Of a DNA stretch of 64,000 bases, positions 59,110-64,000 are shown in pieces; positions within the stretch are counted from its first letter, which is position 1; every line of letters starts with the position of its first letter. Location of the stretch: positions 1-64,000 of the forward strand of contig JAISIA010000040.1 in assembly GCA_031262295.1 (NCBI GenBank), in the 5' to 3' direction. The notes under the pieces are model-generated. The model was not told where the DNA came from, did not search any database, and worked only from the letters and a program-made list of their open reading frames with translations. Source of the DNA: Bacteroidales bacterium (GTDB lineage: Bacteria > Bacteroidota > Bacteroidia > Bacteroidales > P3). The position numbers and the translations under genes are program-made.

Positions 59110-59607
59110 ATGAAACTAAACAAGAAATTAGAAGAAGCGTTAAACGCTCAAATCAATGCTGAATTATGGTCAGCTTATCTTTATTTGGCAATGTCAGCAG
59201 ACTTTTCTGCAAAGGGCTTAGGAGGTTTTGCAAATTGGATGTTTGTTCAGTTCAACGAAGAACAAGAACATGCAATGAAGATATTTAATTATATGGTTCA
59301 AAGAGGCAACAAACCAGATTTAAGACCTATTGCTAAGGTTGAAAAAACTTGGAAAACTCCTCTTGATGCTTTTAAGAGCACATTGAAACACGAGATTGAA
59401 GTTACAAAAATGATTAATGACCTTTATGCTTTGGCAGTAGAGGAAAAGGATTATGCAACTCAATCAATGTTAAAGTGGTTTATTGACGAACAAGTTGAAG
59501 AAGAAGAACAAGCACAAGAAATTATTGATTCTCTAACTCTAATAAATGGAGATGGTGTAGGAATATATCAATTAGATAAAAAATTATCTAAAAGAGAACA
59601 AGACTAA
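59110..59607 (+). CDS. ftnA: Ferritin
   Basis: The 165-aa protein is a bacterial ferritin that stores iron. It begins MKLNKKLEEALNAQINAELWSAYLYLAMSAD and has the ferroxidase residues: Glu18, Glu51, His54 (EEQEHAMK), and further Glu in the VEEEEQAQEIID helix. AFKSTLKHEIEVTKMINDLY is conserved. Length is usual. A terminator follows at 59633. No clear TAnnTTTG promoter was seen in the 100 bp upstream, so regulation is unresolved. Confidence 0.96.
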   Translation: MKLNKKLEEALNAQINAELWSAYLYLAMSADFSAKGLGGFANWMFVQFNEEQEHAMKIFNYMVQRGNKPDLRPIAKVEKTWKTPLDAFKSTLKHEIEVTKMINDLYALAVEEKDYATQSMLKWFIDEQVEEEEQAQEIIDSLTLINGDGVGIYQLDKKLSKREQD

Positions 59608-59632
59608 GAAATAGATTCTTTTTTATGTAAGA

Positions 59633-59664
59633 GGGGTGTTTTTATTTTAAAGACACCTTTTTTT
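59633..59664 (+). terminator. Terminator after the ferritin gene
   Basis: GGGTGTTTT and AAAGACACC pair with a G-T, loop of about 8 nt, followed by a T tract. It lies after the ferritin stop and before the convergent TPR protein gene. Confidence 0.7.
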
Positions 59665-59711
59665 ATTTTCAATAAATATAAAAGCTTATTACAGTTGCTT
59701 TGCTTTTATCG

Positions 59712-61493
59712 CTATAATGAATTGTATCTTTCTCTTGCTGGTGCAACAAATAAGGAAGAGGGGTATTCCAAAATAATTCTTTCATAGTATTGTTTTGCTT
59801 TTTCCTTATTAAGAAAATGTTCCTCTTGAAGTTTTGCAAGTAGGAAAAGTGCATCATCAGCCATTAGATCCGTAGGGTATTTAATTAATATTTCATTTAA
59901 AAGCTCCTCTGCCTTTAAGTAGTCGTTTTCCTTTATTGCAATTTGGCTTTTAAGATATAGGACCTCATCAAATAGGGGGTGATACAAATAATTTCTTTGC
60001 AGAGAGTCTAAACAAGAGGTAGCTTTTTTTAATTTATTTTGATATACCAACATTTCTGCCTTAGAATATATGGATAAACCATTGTAGGAGGAGTCTTCAT
60101 CAATATTATCTGATATTAACATTGAATATTTCATAGCATCATTGGCAATAAGTTTTGTTGTGCTACTTCTAAGAGCATCAAATTGGGAATTAGCCCAAGG
60201 GAAATCTCCATTATAATAGGAAAGCATTGCATTGCGAAACTTAGCTTGTGAGCCTAATACATCGTTTTTAAAATCTTTTTCAACTTGCAAATAAGTTAAG
60301 GAAGCCTCCCAAATGTCTCCATACATTAAATATATATCTGCTCTTAACAACTTACTCTCTGCCCTTTCTTCCTTATTTATCGTTTTCATTGAAATTATTT
60401 CATCCAATAAATCCACAGCCTCTTGTGGAGAGGACAAATAATATGCAAGTAAGAAAGCATATTGATACATTATCTTTACGCTATAAGTATTCTTTCCTAA
60501 GACTGATAGAACATTTTGATATTCTGCTTTTATTCTTTCAATTTCTTTTTGATTTGGAGAAGTTAAACTAATGAAAGGCTCATACAAACAATTTAGTCTT
60601 CCTATTAAACTATTCACATAATAATTGTTTTCTTCTCCTTTTGCAATTATGTAGGAAAAAGCATCTTTTGCCTCATTATAATCCTTATTGTTAAGGGCTA
60701 TGTTTGCAATTTCAAACATAGTTTCTCCACTTTCTTGTTCAAATCTTTTATCTACTGCCTTTGCTTGCAAAAAAGCCATCTTATAATCTTTTTCCTGTAA
60801 TAGTAACCATAGATAAAGATAGGTCATAGCCTTATTATTGGGATCCTTTTGCACCCTTTTCAAAATTTCTTTATTTAATTCAAGGGAATATTTCTTATCA
60901 TTATTGCTTTGTAATATATTAGAAAGGTAAATCTTTATTTGATTTAAAGAATTTGGGTTATAGTTTAAAAGATTTAAATACTCCTCTATTGCCTTAGAAA
61001 ACCTATCTTCCCTTATATATAATAGGGATAATTCATAAATAAAAGCATAAGGGTTTTTGAGAATTTCTTGTCCTTGTTTTATTATTTTAATTGCATAATC
61101 TATTTTGTCTTCTTTTACATAATAGTTTATTAGAAGAGATATATTGGAAGTATTGTTTTTTAAACCTAATAATACTTTTTCAAATTCTTTATCTGCTTTT
61201 TTGTTTTCTCCAATCCTTTTATAGTGAATAACCAAATGAGAAGGGTAATATGGAGAGGAAGGATTTTTCTTTATTGCTTTCTTAATAAGTTTTTCTGCAT
61301 CCTTATTTTCTCCTACTAAATAATATAGATTCTTTAAGGTATTGTAGTTTCCTTCGGAGAATGTTTTATCTAATTGATCTTCCAATATGCTTATATTATT
61401 TAATATTTCTTCCTTATTGTCTTGAGAAAAAACAATTGTGGAGTAAAGAAAGAAAACAAGAAAACAGAATATTGCCCTATTCATTATATTCAT
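59712..61493 (-). CDS. Secreted tetratricopeptide-repeat protein
   Basis: The 593-aa protein has a signal peptide (MNRAIFCFLVFFLYSTIVFSQ after an initial MNI) and TPR units along its length: NPSSPYYPSHLVIHYKRIGENKKADKEFEKVL, EDRFSKAIEEYLNLLNYNPN, LKAEELLNEILIKYPTDLMADDALFLLAKLQE and NKEKAKQYYERIILEYPSSLFVAPARERY. Helical repeats of this kind are protein-binding scaffolds; the C-terminal ones are of the outer-membrane-assembly (BamD/YbgF) style. It is probably periplasmic. The yicC gene is upstream (34 bp). Its specific partner is unknown. Confidence 0.85.
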   Translation of the reverse strand: MNIMNRAIFCFLVFFLYSTIVFSQDNKEEILNNISILEDQLDKTFSEGNYNTLKNLYYLVGENKDAEKLIKKAIKKNPSSPYYPSHLVIHYKRIGENKKADKEFEKVLLGLKNNTSNISLLINYYVKEDKIDYAIKIIKQGQEILKNPYAFIYELSLLYIREDRFSKAIEEYLNLLNYNPNSLNQIKIYLSNILQSNNDKKYSLELNKEILKRVQKDPNNKAMTYLYLWLLLQEKDYKMAFLQAKAVDKRFEQESGETMFEIANIALNNKDYNEAKDAFSYIIAKGEENNYYVNSLIGRLNCLYEPFISLTSPNQKEIERIKAEYQNVLSVLGKNTYSVKIMYQYAFLLAYYLSSPQEAVDLLDEIISMKTINKEERAESKLLRADIYLMYGDIWEASLTYLQVEKDFKNDVLGSQAKFRNAMLSYYNGDFPWANSQFDALRSSTTKLIANDAMKYSMLISDNIDEDSSYNGLSIYSKAEMLVYQNKLKKATSCLDSLQRNYLYHPLFDEVLYLKSQIAIKENDYLKAEELLNEILIKYPTDLMADDALFLLAKLQEEHFLNKEKAKQYYERIILEYPSSLFVAPARERYNSL

Positions 61494-61527
61494 TAAATAA
61501 TATTATTTCTTTTATAACGAAAAAGGA

Positions 61528-62400
61528 TTATAAAACGTTTAGGATTTGTTCTTTTATTTTTTCTAATTCGTCTTTCATTTGTACAACTATTTGTTGTATT
61601 GTTGCATTTTGTGCTTTTGAGCCAAGAGTATTGATTTCACGATTTATTTCTTGAGCGATAAAGCCTAATTTCTTTCCTGAAAAGTCTTCTTTTTTTATGG
61701 TTTCAATGAAATAATCCAAGTGTTGAGCTAATCTAATCTTTTCTTCTGTTATATCTAATTTTTCAATATAGTATATCATTTCTTGTTCTAAACGATTATT
61801 ATCAATGGAAGCATCTTTTAATTCCATTAATTTTTGTTTTAATCTCTCCTTTATAAGAGAGGAACGTTGAGGTTCATTTTTCTCAACTTGCAATGAAAGC
61901 TCTTTGATAATGTTTATTCTTTTTACTATATCATTTTCTAATACCTCTCCTTCTTGACTTCTAAAAAGATTTGTATTTTCAATAGCTTCACTTATTAAAT
62001 TATTAACTGCAAGAATCTCTTCTTTTAGAGGTGGAACTACTTTCTCGTTATCGGAAATTTCAAAAAGATGAAGAGCTTGTGAAAATAAGTCTTCATTATT
62101 TGCTTCAACTTTTTTTGAGAGTTTTTCTAATTCTTTGTAGTAATTAATGAAGACTTCTTCATTAATATTTAAAGGAAGTGAGGTTTGATTTGTTTGAATT
62201 GTAATTATACAATCTATTTTCCCACGCAATAATCCATTTTGTAGAAGATTTTTTATTGAAATTTCTTGTGATTTATAGTTTGAAGGAAGTTTTAGGATTA
62301 TATCTGCTGCCTTACTATTTAGAGTTTTTATTTCAACATCTATTGTTTTATCTTGAAAATTTGCGGATACCTTGCTATATCCTGTCATTGACTTTAACAT
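61528..62400 (-). CDS. YicC/YloC family endoribonuclease
   Basis: The 290-aa protein begins MLKSMTGYSKVSANFQDKTIDVEIKTLNSKAADI, the YicC_N pattern (M-x-S-M-T-G-Y/F), and continues with LRGKIDCIITI. The C-terminal DUF1732 region has RLEQEMIYYIEKLDITEEKIRLAQHLDYF and GKKLGFIAQEINREINTLGSKAQNATIQQIVVQMKDELEKIKEQILNV, the most conserved block. YicC-family proteins are RNases implicated in RNA turnover. It is followed by the TPR protein. In Bacteroidota gmk often follows, but not here. Confidence 0.94.
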   Translation of the reverse strand: MLKSMTGYSKVSANFQDKTIDVEIKTLNSKAADIILKLPSNYKSQEISIKNLLQNGLLRGKIDCIITIQTNQTSLPLNINEEVFINYYKELEKLSKKVEANNEDLFSQALHLFEISDNEKVVPPLKEEILAVNNLISEAIENTNLFRSQEGEVLENDIVKRINIIKELSLQVEKNEPQRSSLIKERLKQKLMELKDASIDNNRLEQEMIYYIEKLDITEEKIRLAQHLDYFIETIKKEDFSGKKLGFIAQEINREINTLGSKAQNATIQQIVVQMKDELEKIKEQILNVL

Positions 62401-62489
62401 ATATTAAGATTTTTTATCAGTAAAAAAGATTTAACCATACAAAGGTACGATAATTTACTCTTTTTGCAAGAATCTTAATTGAATAAAAA

Positions 62490-62520
62490 AAATAAAGACG
62501 CCTAAAAAAGCGTCCTTATT
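62490..62520 (-). terminator. Terminator after the thioredoxin-like gene
   Basis: On the minus strand GGACGC and GCGTC pair (62510-62514 with 62497-62501) with a T-rich loop, followed by TTTATTTTTTTT. It lies directly after the stop at 62527 and would separate this unit from yicC. Confidence 0.78.
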
Positions 62521-62526
62521 GAGAAT

Positions 62527-63027
62527 TTACATTTGTAATAATATTTCATCATCCTTTTCTTGGTTTATAAATTTTTCATAAAATAACATTGTCACTTTTT
62601 TCCCAACAATTATAAACACCTTAGGTTCTCCTATTAAATCATATTTATATGAAAACAATTTAGCTTTGTCGCCACTTATATTAGTATTATAGAATATTTG
62701 TTGTTTTGTTAGTTTATCAAAATATGATTTAGCACTATTATAATAATGTTTTCTAAATGTTGCATTTGATATTGAAGTTTTATTTTCACTAACAACAATA
62801 AATATATTTATGTTTGAATTATTCCAAAATTTGTTTTCTTCTAAAAATTCAGATAATTCCTCATAGCATTGATGACAATTTTGAGAGGAGAATGTTATTA
62901 AATATGTAGTGTCAGAAAAAATTCCTTTTATTTTTTCGCCATAAATGTCTATAAATTCATATTTTGTTTGAGAAAAAGCATTAAAAGATGCTACAATTAT
63001 TGTAATTAAAAATATTATCCTTTTCAT
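62527..63027 (-). CDS. Secreted thioredoxin-like protein
   Basis: The 166-aa protein has a signal peptide (MKRIIFLITIIVASFNAFSQ) and a thioredoxin-fold look: YLITFSSQNCHQCYEEL contains a C-x-x-C (Cys51 and Cys54, with HQ between), and GEPKVFIIVGKKV has the cis-Pro strand of the family. It is probably a periplasmic redox protein of the TlpA/AhpC-TSA superfamily, but the assignment is tentative because the middle is divergent. It overlaps the upstream gene by 4 bp (ATGA), so the two are translated together. Confidence 0.6.
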   Translation of the reverse strand: MKRIIFLITIIVASFNAFSQTKYEFIDIYGEKIKGIFSDTTYLITFSSQNCHQCYEELSEFLEENKFWNNSNINIFIVVSENKTSISNATFRKHYYNSAKSYFDKLTKQQIFYNTNISGDKAKLFSYKYDLIGEPKVFIIVGKKVTMLFYEKFINQEKDDEILLQM

Positions 63028-64000
63028 TTTGCATCAATATGATATTTATCAATTGTTAAAAGACAATCATTGTCAATTTTATATTTATCCTCTGCCTTAT
63101 TAAATTCATTTTCGTTTTTATAATCTTCTCTTTTTAGAGGTGTCTTATAAGAAAATTTAAAAATTTCATTACCCCTTAAAACAAAATCACTAAAAGTGGA
63201 TAATTCGTCATCATTTTGGCTTATGGTTTCTTTACGCAAAACCCATTTATCATTTTCTTTTCGCCAAATATCATGAAAATATTTAGCTTCTTTATTTATA
63301 ATAAGTCTATAAAAAACAAGTAAATATTCATCCGATGCCTGAATTTTTAGTATAGCAGAAGAGCTATCCCATATATATTTTGACATTTCATATAGTCTTT
63401 CAACTGCAAATTCATATTTATTTAATGTTTTAAGTTCTTTTTCTTTGTCTATTGTCACCCAATTTGACTTTTTTGTCAAAGAAATAGAATCAATAATGTT
63501 TAGATTATAGTCATAAATATTTATTTTATATTCATTGGCAGGAGTATAAAACACATTAGTGCTATTAAAACACATTACTTTATTTGGACTATAATATGTT
63601 AATATTGGAGAAGGACAATCTAAATATTCTCTCTCTTTAATTATTTTTTGATCTTTTAAACTATACAAATACCAAAATGTACTTTTATCAAAATGCATAT
63701 TAGTGTTCAGATAATGTCTGTAAAATAAAAGAGTATCATTATTTAGTTTATATACATCAGCCGAGTATATATCACCTTTAAGAATAGGTTTTGTAATATA
63801 GGATGAATTTGAATAATAATTTTCGTCTTCATTTTTTTCATACCTATATACCCTATTCCCCAAAGAAGCATATATGTAATCATCATTAATCCAAAAATTA
63901 TGCAAAGAACTTCTACTTTTAACATAATTATCATTTAAAAAATTTAGATAGAACTTAAAAAAAATATTTGTTTTTATATCAAATCCATTAACAATTATTT
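63024..64000 (-). CDS. Hypothetical protein, N-terminus beyond window (beta-propeller-like)
   Basis: The frame is open to the right edge: reading back from 63905 it passes through LHNFWINDDYIYASL and, upstream, NYVKSRSSLHNF without a stop, so the 5' end is missing and the TTG at 63905 is not a real start. The 325 visible codons show repeated aromatic/beta strands (FWINDDYIYASLGNRVYRYEKN, LLFYRHYL, FWYLYSLKD, YEYKINIYDYNLNIIDSI), which resemble the 6-bladed beta-propeller proteins common in Bacteroidota. I recognise no named family. It ends 4 bp inside the thioredoxin-like gene. Confidence 0.6.
   Translation of the reverse strand, partial: IIVNGFDIKTNIFFKFYLNFLNDNYVKSRSSLHNFWINDDYIYASLGNRVYRYEKNEDENYYSNSSYITKPILKGDIYSADVYKLNNDTLLFYRHYLNTNMHFDKSTFWYLYSLKDQKIIKEREYLDCPSPILTYYSPNKVMCFNSTNVFYTPANEYKINIYDYNLNIIDSISLTKKSNWVTIDKEKELKTLNKYEFAVERLYEMSKYIWDSSSAILKIQASDEYLLVFYRLIINKEAKYFHDIWRKENDKWVLRKETISQNDDELSTFSDFVLRGNEIFKFSYKTPLKREDYKNENEFNKAEDKYKIDNDCLLTIDKYHIDAK

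Overview
The window is chromosomal DNA from an AT-rich member of the Bacteroidota, most likely Bacteroidales. The evidence is the gene content: T9SS C-terminal sorting domains on a subtilase, a gingipain-like C25 peptidase and a hypothetical secreted protein; lineage-typical DUF4249, DUF4271, LruC-domain and DUF2795 proteins; stand-alone MnmD; and the PyrK/PyrD pair. Many genes are also preceded by the Bacteroidota promoter signature TTG-N19..22-TAnnTTTG, and Shine-Dalgarno sequences are weak or absent. Most of the window is ordinary core genome. No phage, integrase, IS transposase, CRISPR array or rRNA was found.

Layout: 1-1790, a truncated AlbA_2 protein and a YhcG-type (DUF1016) nuclease. 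2262-7363, rimP-nusA-infB and tRNA-Arg(CCU). 7399-9918, a Wzz-like and a Wzy-like surface-polysaccharide pair. 10392-14716, an LruC lipoprotein and two secreted hypotheticals. 16157-19008, DUF2795, a T9SS subtilase and gcvH. 19093-23477, pnp, rpsO, vanZ-like and a CorC/CNNM protein (all minus). 23991-26426, lspA, a DksA-like regulator and a second O-antigen ligase-like protein (minus). 26523-28378, rfbF-rfbG for CDP-4-keto-6-deoxyglucose. 28421-31126, rplM-rpsI-rpsB-tsf (minus) with a structured leader. 32161-38576, uvrA, xseB, xseA and a large secreted repeat protein. 38692-44436, a C25 peptidase, DUF4271, hemD, rnpA, yidD run. 45151-49967, tRNA-His(GUG), kdsD, recQ, aroB and a 55-aa two-cluster ferredoxin. 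50054-55531, a MORN-like lipoprotein, a hypothetical, a U32 peptidase, a PHP phosphatase, mnmD and a flippase. 56154-64000, pyrD-pyrK, DUF4249, ferritin, a TPR protein, yicC, a thioredoxin-like protein and a truncated hypothetical.

The most unusual content is non-coding. Four copies of a 0.53-0.6 kb element (15269-15873 +, 31510-32088 +, 44455-45010 -, 55567-56100 +) share the same module order: a 10-bp inverted repeat, a Bacteroidota promoter with exactly 20 nt between its boxes in every copy, a short hairpin whose sequence changes but whose pairing is kept, two or three CTTCGTTTTAG iterons on a 21-bp period, a TAAAACAGCGTTTTA hairpin, and an AT-rich tail. No copy has a reading frame conserved across the family, and two copies do not point at any gene. 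A second small repeat (six copies, two sites with ~85-bp tandem units) carries a GTCGG-CAA-CCGAC hairpin. One of its copies supplies the last codons and stop of the 8416-9918 gene.

The genes together cover translation and RNA metabolism, envelope polysaccharide and LPS precursor synthesis, T9SS-exported proteases, DNA repair, and pyrimidine, heme and aromatic biosynthesis. All names are from reading the sequence; no database search was run.
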